This document shows positions 16,684-24,533 of a stretch of 28,467 nt of DNA, piece by piece. Position 1 is the stretch's first letter, and every line of letters starts with the position of its first letter. The stretch spans positions 1 to 28,467 of IMG/VR virus record IMGVR_UViG_3300046507_000249; one strand, 5' to 3'. The stretch comes from a virus. A program made the translations under genes and the position numbers. A model generated the notes under the pieces. It was given only the letters and a program-made list of their open reading frames with translations, made no database searches and had not been told where the DNA came from.

Positions 16684-17831
16684 GCGTCAACACCCAATCA
16701 TTCACGCAAATCCTGACCGGGTTCGCGACGACTGTGCAGGGCGCCGCCTCGTCGCTCGTGAACTTCGTCATCGGCTCGGTGCTCCGCGCCATCGGCGAGG
16801 GTACGGCATGGGTCGCGCTCTGGCTTCAGGGCTTGATTCTGAACGCCATCGCATTGACGCGCGCGGCGACGTCGAACGGCGCGGACCTCGACACCTGGTT
16901 CTCGCAATACGGCTTCACGCGGCTCGCGCCGACAGCGGCAAGCGGCGCGGTCACGTTCTCGCGCTTCACGACGACGCAGCAAGCGCTCGTTCCGGTCGGC
17001 TCGATCGTTCAGACCGGCGACGGGACGCAGCAATATCAAGTCGTCGCCGACACGACGAACGGCGCATATAGCGCAACGCTCGGCGGCTTCGTCATCGCGG
17101 CCGGCTCGGCGTCGGTAACATGCGCGGTCGTCAGCATCACGCCCGGCTCTAACTCGGTGAGCCTGCCGGATTCGTCGGGCAACGTGAGCGCGAACACAAT
17201 CACGGCGCTTTACCAGTCGATTCCATTCGTCGACACGGTGACGAACGCCCTGCCCTTCGCGAACGGCGTCGACGCTGAAACTGACGCTGCCGCGCGAACG
17301 CGCTTCGTCGGGTATCTGGCATCTCTCGCGCGAGCAACGAAAGCGGCGATCGGCGCGGCAATCACGGCACTCGGCGCCAACTTCACCTACACGATCGGCG
17401 AGAACCAGACGAAAGCCGGTGTCACGCAAATGGGCTATTTCTACGTGATCGTGGACGACGGAACCGGCGCGCCTAGTTCGCCCGTTCTCTCGGCGGTTTA
17501 TAACGCGGTCGACGCGGTGCGCCCCTTCACATCGACGTTCGGCGTATTCGCCCCGACAGTCGTCAATGCGACCGTCGTGATGACGCTGCAAACGACCTCG
17601 ATCGGCGTTGCTCACTCGACGACGTGCTCGCTCGTTCAGACGGCGTTGCTCTCGTATATCAACTCGCTCCCGCTCGGCGCGAAACTGCCTTACTTCAAAC
17701 TCGGGCAAATCGCGATCGACGCATCGAGTGACGTTCTCAGTGTGCTCACGCTCACGATCAACGGCGGCACGTCCGACCTGACGGTGACGAATCAGCAAGT
17801 CGTAAAGTCGGCGTCAGTGAGTGTGTCATGA
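16680..17831 (+). CDS. Baseplate wedge protein (gpJ-like)
   Basis: A 383-residue baseplate J family protein. The N-terminal helices (VIGSVLRAIGEGTAWVALWL), the DLDTWFSQYGFTRLAPTAAS segment, the VTFSR strand with VPVGSIVQTGDGTQQY, and FVDTVTNALPFANGVDAETD are all hallmark features. It forms the main wedge arms that connect hub to fibres. Expected length. It overlaps both neighbours by four bases, consistent with coupled translation of the baseplate set. Confidence 0.92.
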   Translation: MSVNTQSFTQILTGFATTVQGAASSLVNFVIGSVLRAIGEGTAWVALWLQGLILNAIALTRAATSNGADLDTWFSQYGFTRLAPTAASGAVTFSRFTTTQQALVPVGSIVQTGDGTQQYQVVADTTNGAYSATLGGFVIAAGSASVTCAVVSITPGSNSVSLPDSSGNVSANTITALYQSIPFVDTVTNALPFANGVDAETDAAARTRFVGYLASLARATKAAIGAAITALGANFTYTIGENQTKAGVTQMGYFYVIVDDGTGAPSSPVLSAVYNAVDAVRPFTSTFGVFAPTVVNATVVMTLQTTSIGVAHSTTCSLVQTALLSYINSLPLGAKLPYFKLGQIAIDASSDVLSVLTLTINGGTSDLTVTNQQVVKSASVSVS

Positions 17832-18490
17832 CCGGCGATCAAACCGATTTTTTCAAGCGCATCAAAGCGCGCATGCCGAGCGGTTGGTTCGGCTCGACCT
17901 CGCCGATTCTCGACGCGCTGATCAAGGGCATCGCGTCGGCGTTTGTGGCGGTCTATGCGGCGTATCAGTACATGCTCGCGCAGACGCGGTTGCAAACCTC
18001 GACTGATGGTTGGCTCGACCTCTCGGCGGCGGATTACTTCGGCGAGAGCGGCTTACCCCGCCTCGCGAACGAGACCGATCCGGCGTACCGCACGCGCATC
18101 AAAATCAACATCATCCGAGAGCGCGGCACGCGCGCGGCGATCACGAAGATTTTGACGGACCTCACCGGGCGCGCGCCGACGATCGTCGAGCCGACCCGGC
18201 CGCAGGATACCGGCGCGTATGGCTTCGCGATGGGTTATGGCGTTGCGGGCGCTTACGGCTCCCTGCTGCACACCTATCAGGCGTTCGTGAAAGCGTACCG
18301 CCCTTCCGGCTCGGGCCTTCCGTACCTTCAGGGTTACGGCACATCGCCGGGCGGGTACGCAACGCCGTCGCGCGCCGCTTACGCAAACATCGGCGATATG
18401 ACGACCGGCGTCACCGACGCGGCGATCTATGCCGCAATCGCTTCAGTGCTTCCCGCCGCAACCATCGCATGGGTTGCGATCAGTAGCTAA
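17828..18490 (+). CDS. Baseplate/tail protein (gpI / Mu gp48-like)
   Basis: A 220-residue protein after gpJ and before the fibre gene. It contains SPILDALIKGIASAFVAVYA, a run of helices, and TDPAYRTRIKINIIRERGTR, which match the gpI/Mu gp48-like group that links wedges to fibres. The second half is Gly and Tyr rich (AYGFAMGYGVAGAYGSLLHT). A terminator-like hairpin follows the stop. Confidence 0.83.
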   Translation: MTGDQTDFFKRIKARMPSGWFGSTSPILDALIKGIASAFVAVYAAYQYMLAQTRLQTSTDGWLDLSAADYFGESGLPRLANETDPAYRTRIKINIIRERGTRAAITKILTDLTGRAPTIVEPTRPQDTGAYGFAMGYGVAGAYGSLLHTYQAFVKAYRPSGSGLPYLQGYGTSPGGYATPSRAAYANIGDMTTGVTDAAIYAAIASVLPAATIAWVAISS

Positions 18491-18513
18491 TCCCCGCCGA
18501 TATGCAGCACCAA

Positions 18514-18535
18514 GCCCGCCGCGCGCGGGCTTTTT
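18514..18535 (+). terminator. Intrinsic terminator-like hairpin before the tail fibre
   Basis: GCCCGC (18514-18519), loop CGCGC, GCGGGC (18525-18530), five T. It separates baseplate and fibre genes. Confidence 0.78.
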
Positions 18536-18551
18536 CTATTGGAGATTCACT

Positions 18552-19832
18552 TTGGATCGTACGATTATTTATTCTGGGGCCGTGCCTCTCGAAACCGACC
18601 TTCTCGGCGCGCAGAAGAACGCGATGTTCGCGCTCGGTCAGTTCGCGCAAGACGTATTCGGCACGAGCACGGTATTCAACGGCCTCGCGTGCGTGCCGAA
18701 CACGCCGGCAGCGATGAACGTCATCGTGCAACCGGGCGTTGTGTATGCGCAGGCGGCGCTCGACGCGACCGCTTACTCGTCGCTCGCGGCCGACTCGACC
18801 GTGACGCAGAAGCAGGGCATTCTCAAAGCCGCGCAGACGTTCGCAACACCCGCGCCGGTGACGAGCGGCCAATCGATCGTGTACCTGATTTCGGCGGCAT
18901 TCCTCGAAGCTGATACCGGCGCGACCGTGCTGCCGTATTACAACGCGTCGAATCCCGCGCAGGCGTACAGCGGGCCGAACAACCTCGGCACGTCGCAGAA
19001 CACGACCCGGCAAGACACGGTTCAATTGACGCTCACGACGGGCGTTCCGGCGACGACTGGCTCGCAACTGACGCCCGCAACGCCAGCCGGTCAGACGGCG
19101 CTCTACACGGTCACGGTTGCCTATGGCGCGACGACTGTTGTTGCGGCGAACATCGCCAAGGTGTCGGGGGCGCCGTTCCTAAATAGCTCGATTCTCGGCA
19201 TGATCGGCAGCATGGGCGCCGCGTCCGCCGACATTTCGGCCGCGAGTACAACGCTAACCACGGCGCAGGTGGGCGCGCAGCTTTACTTCAATGGCACGGC
19301 AAATCAGGCGGTGACGCTGCCAAACCCGGCAAGCCTCCCGATCGGCGCCACGTACACATTAAGCCGATCGATTGCGACCTATACCCTCACCGTAACCGCG
19401 TTTGGCGGGGCGTCGATCATCGACACTCAAAGTGGGCTGGCTTCTAGCGTGATCCTTCAATCTGGCGAGTACGCGGCGCTGGTTTGGCAAGGGACATACT
19501 GGAATACGGTAGGAACTTTTACATCGCGACTGGCACTCACGGCCGCCTCCTTCCTCGCCGCATCCGGCTATCAAAAGCTGCCTAGCGGGCTGATTATCCA
19601 GTGGGGGCTGACGGCTGGCGTCTCTGCATCCAACTTCTTGACGACGACGTTTCCGATTGCGTTCCCGACATCTCTGTTTTCAGTTGTCGCGACTTTCGCG
19701 AACAGTTCAAACATCAACACGCCAAGCGGCGGTAATCCGTTTCAGATTGCCAACAACTCGCGAACGTCTTTCAACATTTATAACGGCGGCGCCAATGCGT
19801 CGTCGTATATGTGGATTGCCACTGGAAACTAA
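18552..19832 (+). CDS. Tail fibre protein with gp53-like C-terminal domain
   Basis: A 426-residue fibre. The N-terminus (IIYSGAVPLETDLLGAQKNA) looks like a baseplate attachment domain. The middle is Thr, Ala and Gly rich beta structure. The C-terminus contains GYQKLPSGLIIQWGL, TTFPIAFPTSLFSVVATF and a final SSYMWIATGN, which is the pattern of the gp53-like receptor-binding tail-fibre domain. TTG at 18552 with GGAG seven bases upstream is taken as start. The open frame extends upstream only through the terminator and the gpI gene, so the longer ATG form is rejected. Expected to determine host range. Confidence 0.87.
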   Translation: MDRTIIYSGAVPLETDLLGAQKNAMFALGQFAQDVFGTSTVFNGLACVPNTPAAMNVIVQPGVVYAQAALDATAYSSLAADSTVTQKQGILKAAQTFATPAPVTSGQSIVYLISAAFLEADTGATVLPYYNASNPAQAYSGPNNLGTSQNTTRQDTVQLTLTTGVPATTGSQLTPATPAGQTALYTVTVAYGATTVVAANIAKVSGAPFLNSSILGMIGSMGAASADISAASTTLTTAQVGAQLYFNGTANQAVTLPNPASLPIGATYTLSRSIATYTLTVTAFGGASIIDTQSGLASSVILQSGEYAALVWQGTYWNTVGTFTSRLALTAASFLAASGYQKLPSGLIIQWGLTAGVSASNFLTTTFPIAFPTSLFSVVATFANSSNINTPSGGNPFQIANNSRTSFNIYNGGANASSYMWIATGN

Positions 19833-19835
19833 GCA

Positions 19836-20411
19836 ATGGGCCAAAAACAAGCAGCATTCGACGCAAGCGGCGCAATCATCGCCTTCTACGACACGACGGA
19901 TAGCCCGGCGCCGGCCGGCGCGAGCGTGATCAACATCACCGCCGAAGAATGGCAAATCTGCATCAGCAATCAGGGTTCGAAGTTCGTCGAGAACGGCGCG
20001 CTCGCCGATGTGCCGCCGCCGAGCGCCGCCGAACTGCTCGCCGCAGCGCAAGCCGCGAAGATCGGCGAACTGTCGGCCGCGTGCAAAGCCTCGATCTATG
20101 CGGGCTTCACGTCCGACGCGCTCGCGAGCGGCTACAGCTACCCGGCGAAAGACACCGATCAGCAAAACCTCGCCTCGTCGGTGATTGACTCGCTGTTGAG
20201 CAATGGCGCGGCCGGTTGGGTTACGCCGTTCTGGTGCGCCGATGCGTCGGGTTCATGGGCGTTCCGCATGCACAGCGCGGCGCAGATTCAGCAGGTCGGC
20301 AAAGACGCGAAGGCGGCGGTTCTTGCCGCGATGGCGAAGAATCAAGCGCTCGTCGGTCAAGTCGCCGCGGCCTCGACTGTTGCCGCAGTGAACGCGGTCG
20401 CCTGGGGATAA
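19836..20411 (+). CDS. Fibre-assembly-like protein with DUF4376-type domain, 191 aa
   Basis: Begins three bases after the fibre stop. The N-terminal part (AAFDASGAIIAFYDTTDSPA) resembles fibre-associated or chaperone proteins with short beta strands. The C-terminal half (AACKASIYAGFTSDAL, YPAKDTDQQNLASSVIDSLL, then AQIQQVGKDAKAAVL) matches the DUF4376 pattern often present in fibre assembly proteins. It may trimerise or accompany the fibre. Assignment is from context and similarity. Confidence 0.75.
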   Translation: MGQKQAAFDASGAIIAFYDTTDSPAPAGASVINITAEEWQICISNQGSKFVENGALADVPPPSAAELLAAAQAAKIGELSAACKASIYAGFTSDALASGYSYPAKDTDQQNLASSVIDSLLSNGAAGWVTPFWCADASGSWAFRMHSAAQIQQVGKDAKAAVLAAMAKNQALVGQVAAASTVAAVNAVAWG

Positions 20412-20415
20412 GGCG

Positions 20416-20643
20416 ATGCTCTCGCGCTGGTTCTGGAATGTGCTGATCGCGCTCGATCAACTCGTGAATGCGTTCGCGCTCGGTGATCCCGACGAGACCG
20501 TGAGTTCGCGAGCGGCAAAAGCCATGCAAGAGGGTAAGCGATGGGGTTGCGTGCTCTGTCGCCTGCTCGACTTCATTCAAACGAATCATTGCCTTCGTTC
20601 TCTCGAACCTGACGAGGGAGCGCGCGCAGTCATACCCGACTAG
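20416..20643 (+). CDS. Small conserved phage protein, 75 aa
   Basis: Starts MLSRWFWNVLIALDQLVNAF, then GDPDETVSSRAAKAMQEGKR and a Cys-rich WGCVLCRLLDFIQTNHC. This resembles a family of short proteins found in Burkholderia and other phages near the lysis genes. The amphipathic N-terminus could touch the membrane; three Cys and one His could bind metal. No function is established to my knowledge. A terminator-like hairpin follows. Confidence 0.72.
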   Translation: MLSRWFWNVLIALDQLVNAFALGDPDETVSSRAAKAMQEGKRWGCVLCRLLDFIQTNHCLRSLEPDEGARAVIPD

Positions 20644-20656
20644 CGCATCACCTACG

Positions 20657-20678
20657 AGCCGCCTCCGGGCGGCTTTTT
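20657..20678 (+). terminator. Terminator-like hairpin before the lysis genes
   Basis: AGCCGCC (20657-20663), loop TCCG, GGCGGCT (20668-20674), then T. A 7-bp GC-rich stem with a U tract. Its sequence differs from the GCCCGC type found elsewhere. Confidence 0.75.
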
Positions 20679-20691
20679 CTTTGGATGATCG

Positions 20692-20955
20692 ATGGATTTC
20701 AATATTCTCAACCCTTGGTTGATTCTTCTCGCGACCGGCTGCGGCGTCGTCATTTGGTGGATGTTCAGAACGCTGCACTCGCGCGTCGAAAAGGCAGAGG
20801 ACGCGATTGAAGCGTTCAAGCTCGAATGCGCGAAAACCTACGTCACGTCAAACGCGCTCGAAAAGGCTCTCGACAATTTGAACGACACGATCAAGGCGGT
20901 ATTTGCGAAGCTGGATCGGATCGACACAAAACTCGACGGCAAGGCGGATAAATGA
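20692..20955 (+). CDS. Membrane-anchored coiled-coil protein, possible holin or antiholin, 87 aa
   Basis: The N-terminus has one clear membrane segment (WLILLATGCGVVIWWMF), followed by a charged coiled coil of about 55 residues (VEKAEDAIEAFKLECAKTYV ... LDRIDTKLDGKADK). It overlaps the endolysin start by ATGA and follows a terminator hairpin, so it leads the lysis operon. Single-span proteins of this sort in lysis cassettes may act as pinholin-like, antiholin, or unrelated envelope proteins. The two-span protein at 22050 is the better holin candidate, so the role here is uncertain. Confidence 0.7.
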   Translation: MDFNILNPWLILLATGCGVVIWWMFRTLHSRVEKAEDAIEAFKLECAKTYVTSNALEKALDNLNDTIKAVFAKLDRIDTKLDGKADK

Positions 20956-21605
20956 CGATCGCCATCACGCCCGCCCTGCTCGAAACCGCATGCCAGTCGA
21001 TGACGGTCAACGCCGCGAAATACGCCGCGCCGCTCACCGCCGCATGCGAACGCTATTCGATCAACACGCCGCAACGCCTCGCCGCCTTCCTCGCGCAAAT
21101 CGCGCACGAATCCGGGTCGCTTGGTGCGACGTCCGAATCGTTCAATTACGCGATCCCCGCGCTGATGGCGACGTTCCCGCGCGTGATGACCTACGCCGTC
21201 GCGGTGAAGTACGGCCGACAGCCGAACGAGAAGGCGATTCCGCTCGACCGACAGAAGCAAATCGCGAGCATGGTCTATGCCAACAAGTACGGCAACGGCA
21301 ACGCGGCGAGCGGCGACGGCTGGAAATATCGCGGCTCGGGCCTCGTGCAAACGACGTTCAAGGCGAATTTTGCGGACGCCGCGAAAGACATCGGGGTCGA
21401 CATCGTTGCGAATCCCGACCTCGTGCGCAATGACCCGGCAACGGCCGCGCTCGTCGCCGGCTTCTACTGGATCAATCACGGCTTGAATGCGCTCGCGGAC
21501 GCGGGCGAATTCGACGCCATCACGAAGCGGATCAATCCCGCGATGGTCGGCGCCGATCAGCGGCGCGCGCGATGGGCGAAGGCGAAAGCCGCGCTCGGCA
21601 TCTAA
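20952..21605 (+). CDS. Endolysin, glycoside hydrolase family 19 (chitinase-like lysozyme)
   Basis: A 217-residue murein hydrolase. RLAAFLAQIAHESG around residues 42-55 contains the catalytic-Glu region (H52-E53). Further family features are the YANKYGNGNAASGDGWKYRG stretch, GSGLVQTT and GFYWINHGLNALAD. There is no signal peptide, so it should need a holin for release. No peptidoglycan-binding domain is appended. Length fits phage GH19 endolysins. Confidence 0.92.
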   Translation: MTIAITPALLETACQSMTVNAAKYAAPLTAACERYSINTPQRLAAFLAQIAHESGSLGATSESFNYAIPALMATFPRVMTYAVAVKYGRQPNEKAIPLDRQKQIASMVYANKYGNGNAASGDGWKYRGSGLVQTTFKANFADAAKDIGVDIVANPDLVRNDPATAALVAGFYWINHGLNALADAGEFDAITKRINPAMVGADQRRARWAKAKAALGI

Positions 21606-21613
21606 ACCAGAAC

Positions 21614-21636
21614 GCCCGCCTCGCGCGGGCTTTTTT
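21614..21636 (+). terminator. Intrinsic terminator-like hairpin after the endolysin
   Basis: GCCCGC (21614-21619), loop CTCGC, GCGGGC (21625-21630), six T. The next gene's ATG follows the last T directly. Confidence 0.78.
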
Positions 21637-22053
21637 ATGCACGAACACACCCAATCCGAAACGATTCATTTCTCGATCAATTATCCCGATCACGCGCCGC
21701 GCACTGAGTCGGCGCTGTTCCGCGCGACCAAGCATCACTTGGTGAAAGTGCTCGATACGCCGTGTTGGGTCTGCGGCACGAAGGAAGGGCGCGAGGTTCA
21801 TCACTTCAACATCGAGTGGGCCGACAGCGAAGGCGTCGATTGGGAAAAGATGCGCGCGCTGCATCCCGCGTTCGACTGGTCGACCTTCAAAGAGCCGGCT
21901 GATTTCGTCGATTCTGAATACAACATGCGCGTTCTCTGCGAGCGCCATCACCGCGGCATCAATCACGGCATTCACATGCTGCCCTATCCGATTTGGATCG
22001 CGCAGAAGGTCATGCGCGACGACTTCGTGTTCTCACCTGACGAGGCGAAATGA
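21637..22053 (+). CDS. HNH-like zinc-binding protein, 138 aa
   Basis: Shows C43-WV-C46 and HHF (55-57), followed by an aromatic-rich middle (VDWEKMRALHPAFDWSTF), then NMRVLCERHHRGINHGIHML. The CxxC, HH, N and LCxxHH set is the usual HNH/zinc-finger arrangement, suggesting a nuclease or structural zinc protein. The ATG comes straight after the terminator T tract; the only Shine-Dalgarno-like bases are within the hairpin's 3' arm. The frame is open further upstream, antisense-like to the endolysin, without good start support. It is coupled to the next gene by ATGA. Homing or packaging-linked nuclease is possible; unknown here. Confidence 0.72.
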   Translation: MHEHTQSETIHFSINYPDHAPRTESALFRATKHHLVKVLDTPCWVCGTKEGREVHHFNIEWADSEGVDWEKMRALHPAFDWSTFKEPADFVDSEYNMRVLCERHHRGINHGIHMLPYPIWIAQKVMRDDFVFSPDEAK

Positions 22054-22253
22054 AACTGCTCCAACTGATTACCGGCGACGACAACGCGACGCTCGAACCC
22101 GCTTATCTCTGGTCGGCCGCGGCTGTCGCAATCGGCCTCGGTCTCGAAATCTATTCCGTGATCGCCGGCAAGCCCTTCGATATGCAGGCATACGGCATCG
22201 GCGCAGGCGCGCTGCTCACCGGCCTCGGAATGTCCGCCAAGTTCGGCAAGTAA
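22050..22253 (+). CDS. Putative holin, 67 aa
   Basis: A short protein with two hydrophobic stretches (YLWSAAAVAIGLGLEIYSVI and YGIGAGALLTGLGMSAKF) divided by a short polar turn (AGKPFDMQA), preceded by a soluble N-terminus and ending in FGK. This two-span layout and the position two genes after the endolysin fit a class II-like holin. The ATG overlaps the preceding stop by ATGA. A terminator-like hairpin follows. Confidence 0.72.
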   Translation: MKLLQLITGDDNATLEPAYLWSAAAVAIGLGLEIYSVIAGKPFDMQAYGIGAGALLTGLGMSAKFGK

Positions 22254-22276
22254 TCCCCTCCCCTCTCGCATCAAAC

Positions 22277-22300
22277 GCCCGCCTCGCGCGGGCTTTTTTT
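22277..22300 (+). terminator. Intrinsic terminator-like hairpin after the holin
   Basis: GCCCGC (22277-22282), loop CTCGC, GCGGGC (22288-22293), seven T. Stem and loop are identical to the copies at 10029 and 21614. Confidence 0.78.
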
Positions 22301-22316
22301 CGTCCAAAGGAACCGC

Positions 22317-22730
22317 ATGGCTTCGAATCTGAAATACAGCGCATCGCTCAAAAACGCGCAGCAAGACGCAATCACGACGAAACTCGGCGCGAGTGCCGTG
22401 CTGAACATCTACAGCGGCACGCAACCGACCAATCCCGACACCGCCATCGGCGCGCAAGTGCTGCTCGCGTCGCTCACCTGTAACGCGACGTTCGCTGCTG
22501 CCGCTGCAAGTGGCGTGCTGACGCTGAACAGCATCGCCAACGGCACCGGCACGGCCGGCGCGGGCGCGGGCACGGTCGCAACGTGGTATCGCCTGACGAC
22601 CTCGGGCGCGGTCGCTCACGTCGACGGAACGGTCGGCATCTCGGGCGCCGATCTGAACATCAACAACACGAATATTGCGACGGGCCAGGTTGTCAGCGTT
22701 ACCGGCTTCACGTTGAGCAACGGCAACTGA
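22317..22730 (+). CDS. Phage structural protein of fibre/adaptor module, 137 aa
   Basis: Starts MASNLKYSASLKNAQQDAIT and includes GASAVLNIYSGTQPTNPDTA, WYRLTTSGAVAHVDGTVGIS and a GQVVSVTGFTLSNGN end. It resembles a family of small beta-rich phage proteins with a terminal DGTVGxSGADL stretch that usually accompany fibre genes. AAAGGAA precedes the ATG after the terminator. It likely binds to the fibre at 22749 or to the tail. Confidence 0.7.
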   Translation: MASNLKYSASLKNAQQDAITTKLGASAVLNIYSGTQPTNPDTAIGAQVLLASLTCNATFAAAAASGVLTLNSIANGTGTAGAGAGTVATWYRLTTSGAVAHVDGTVGISGADLNINNTNIATGQVVSVTGFTLSNGN

Positions 22731-22748
22731 AGTTAATCGGGGGCGCGC

Positions 22749-24518
22749 ATGGGTAGTCTATCCGGCTCCACTTCGATATTAGCGGGCACTGAGGTATTCA
22801 ACCTCAGTTCGCCCGTACAAACCGACTGGATCGAGTTTCACACCCAGGCAACCCCGAACCGACTCAGCGGCGGCGGCTCGACAATCGGGCTTCCGACGCT
22901 GCTCGGCTCGGGTGTGTCCTGGGGCACGTTCGCATTCGGCATTGGCTACACCTGGACGGGCGGCACACCGCAGGCGAGCGGAACGGCCGTCACCGAAGGC
23001 ATTTACGTCAACGCGACGACGGCGACGGTCGGGCAAGGCTATCAGTTCACGCTCCCGGCCGACACGACATCGCGAACCGTCACGATCTATTGGGGCGGGA
23101 ATTCTTGCGCGTCGCAGCTAGTCGCGACGCTCTCGGACGGCAGCGCGACGGCGGTCACGCACACGCCGACCGCAACCGGCGCGGGCAATTCCGGGTATTA
23201 CTCGACAACGCTCACCTATGCGGCGAACTCGTCGAGCCAAACGCTCACGATCGCCTGTACGGTAAAAACGCTTCAGTCGGGCGGTAACACATGGCTCGGC
23301 GCGGCGAAGTACCTGAACGCAGCGTCGTCGTCGACCGGCACGGCGGCATCGACACAAGCGGCCAACACGTCGTCGGCATCAGGTTCGGTGTCTGTTTCCG
23401 GCTCCGCTGCATCGACGCAGGCGAAAAATACGGGCGCGGCTTCCGGCTCGGTCGGTGTGTCAGGCTCCGCAAGCTCCGCACAGGCGGCGAACGTCGGCGC
23501 GGCATCGGCGGGCGCCGCAATATCCGGCGTCGGCGCGTCCACGCAAGCGAAGAATGCCGGCGCGGCATCGGGAGCGGTGAGCGTATCCGGGAGCGCGGCA
23601 AGTGCGCAAGCGGGCAGCACGTCGAGCGCATCGGGCGCGGTGAGCGCATCGGGCGTCGCATCGAGCGCGCAGGCGGCGAACACATCGAGCGCGGCCGGCG
23701 CGGTTGCGATCACTGGCGCGGCGAGCGCGACGCAATCACCGGGCACCGGCTCGGGCACCGCATCGAACGGCAGCACGGAATCGATCAACGGCACTGCGAT
23801 ACCAACCAACGCGACGCAGATTATCGACGCGGCGTTGGCGGTATGGACGCTGACAGGCGACGGGCACGCGGCAAAGAACGGCGTCAATCAGTCGACCGGC
23901 TCGGCTAGTCCGTACACGCTGCTGCTGTATTGGAACCATGTTGTCTATGGCTACACCGGCACGGAATGGCGCAAAAACACGTCGACGCCTTGGACGGTTA
24001 CAACCGATCCCCGCCCGGCTGCGGCGGTCGGCACTGGCTCGGCAACGCAGGCGCCAGGCGTCTCGAACGCCATCGGCGGGGTAAGTGTCGGCGGGAGCGC
24101 GGCGAGCGCGCAGGCGCCCAATGCGGCGGCGGCAACTGGATCGGCGGCGGTCAGCGGATCAGGCGCGTCGACCCAGGCGCCGAACGTCGGCAACGCTTCC
24201 GGCTCGGTGATTTCCGTCATCACCGGCTCCGCGAGCGCAACGCAGGCGCCGAACACATCGGCCGCGCTCGGCGCCGTCTCAATCTCCGGGGTCGCGTCGG
24301 CTGTTCAGCGCCCGAACACGTCGACCGCATCGGGCGCCGTCATCGACACGAGCACGCCCGCCCCGATTCGCTTCACGGTTCCCGCCGAGCGGCGCACTTG
24401 CGTCGTCGCGCGCGATCCGCGTCGACTGCCGGTTGCTCGCGAGGCGCGCGCCGCGCGCGTGACACCTGAATCTCGTCGCGTTGTCGTTCCGGCCGAAGTG
24501 CGCCGGATCACCGTTTGA
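22749..24518 (+). CDS. Repeat-rich fibre / adhesin-like protein, 589 aa
   Basis: An extended Ala, Ser, Gly and Thr-rich protein. The N-terminal 195 residues form a predicted beta-sandwich (TWTGGTPQASGTAVTEG, QFTLPADTTSRTVTIYWGG, ATLSDGSATAVTHTPTA), a pattern seen in other phage fibre and adhesin proteins. From residue 197 come 12 tandem units of about 21 residues (G-S-A-A-S-x-Q-A-x-N, then ASG-x-V), split in two blocks by an 80-residue domain (VYGYTGTEWRKN, TTDPR). The tail end is Arg-rich (PAERRTCVVARDPRR ... VPAEVRRITV). Probably a second receptor-binding or surface-exposed fibre. Specific receptor unknown. Confidence 0.75.
   Translation: MGSLSGSTSILAGTEVFNLSSPVQTDWIEFHTQATPNRLSGGGSTIGLPTLLGSGVSWGTFAFGIGYTWTGGTPQASGTAVTEGIYVNATTATVGQGYQFTLPADTTSRTVTIYWGGNSCASQLVATLSDGSATAVTHTPTATGAGNSGYYSTTLTYAANSSSQTLTIACTVKTLQSGGNTWLGAAKYLNAASSSTGTAASTQAANTSSASGSVSVSGSAASTQAKNTGAASGSVGVSGSASSAQAANVGAASAGAAISGVGASTQAKNAGAASGAVSVSGSAASAQAGSTSSASGAVSASGVASSAQAANTSSAAGAVAITGAASATQSPGTGSGTASNGSTESINGTAIPTNATQIIDAALAVWTLTGDGHAAKNGVNQSTGSASPYTLLLYWNHVVYGYTGTEWRKNTSTPWTVTTDPRPAAAVGTGSATQAPGVSNAIGGVSVGGSAASAQAPNAAAATGSAAVSGSGASTQAPNVGNASGSVISVITGSASATQAPNTSAALGAVSISGVASAVQRPNTSTASGAVIDTSTPAPIRFTVPAERRTCVVARDPRRLPVAREARAARVTPESRRVVVPAEVRRITV
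23337..23760 (+). repeat. Tandem 63-bp repeats, block 1
   Basis: Six in-frame units of 63 bp (21 residues, from residue 197), plus a degenerate seventh, in the fibre gene at 22749. Units share the pattern G-x-A-x-S-x-Q-A-x-N; the protein pattern is better kept than the DNA. Confidence 0.85.
24030..24350 (+). repeat. Tandem 63-bp repeats, block 2
   Basis: Five further units of the same type (residues 428-534), one of them 69 bp. Here the unit carries QAPN instead of QAAN or QAKN, so the blocks have diverged from one another. Confidence 0.82.
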
Positions 24519-24533
24519 TCACTGAGGAATCAC

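Noticed and set aside
16698-17798. 366-codon minus-strand ORF opposite gpJ
   Set aside because: Antisense shadow of a recognised baseplate gene.
23273-23887. Minus-strand and alternate-frame ORFs across the fibre repeats
   Set aside because: They arise from the 63-bp repeat period of the fibre gene; no independent support.
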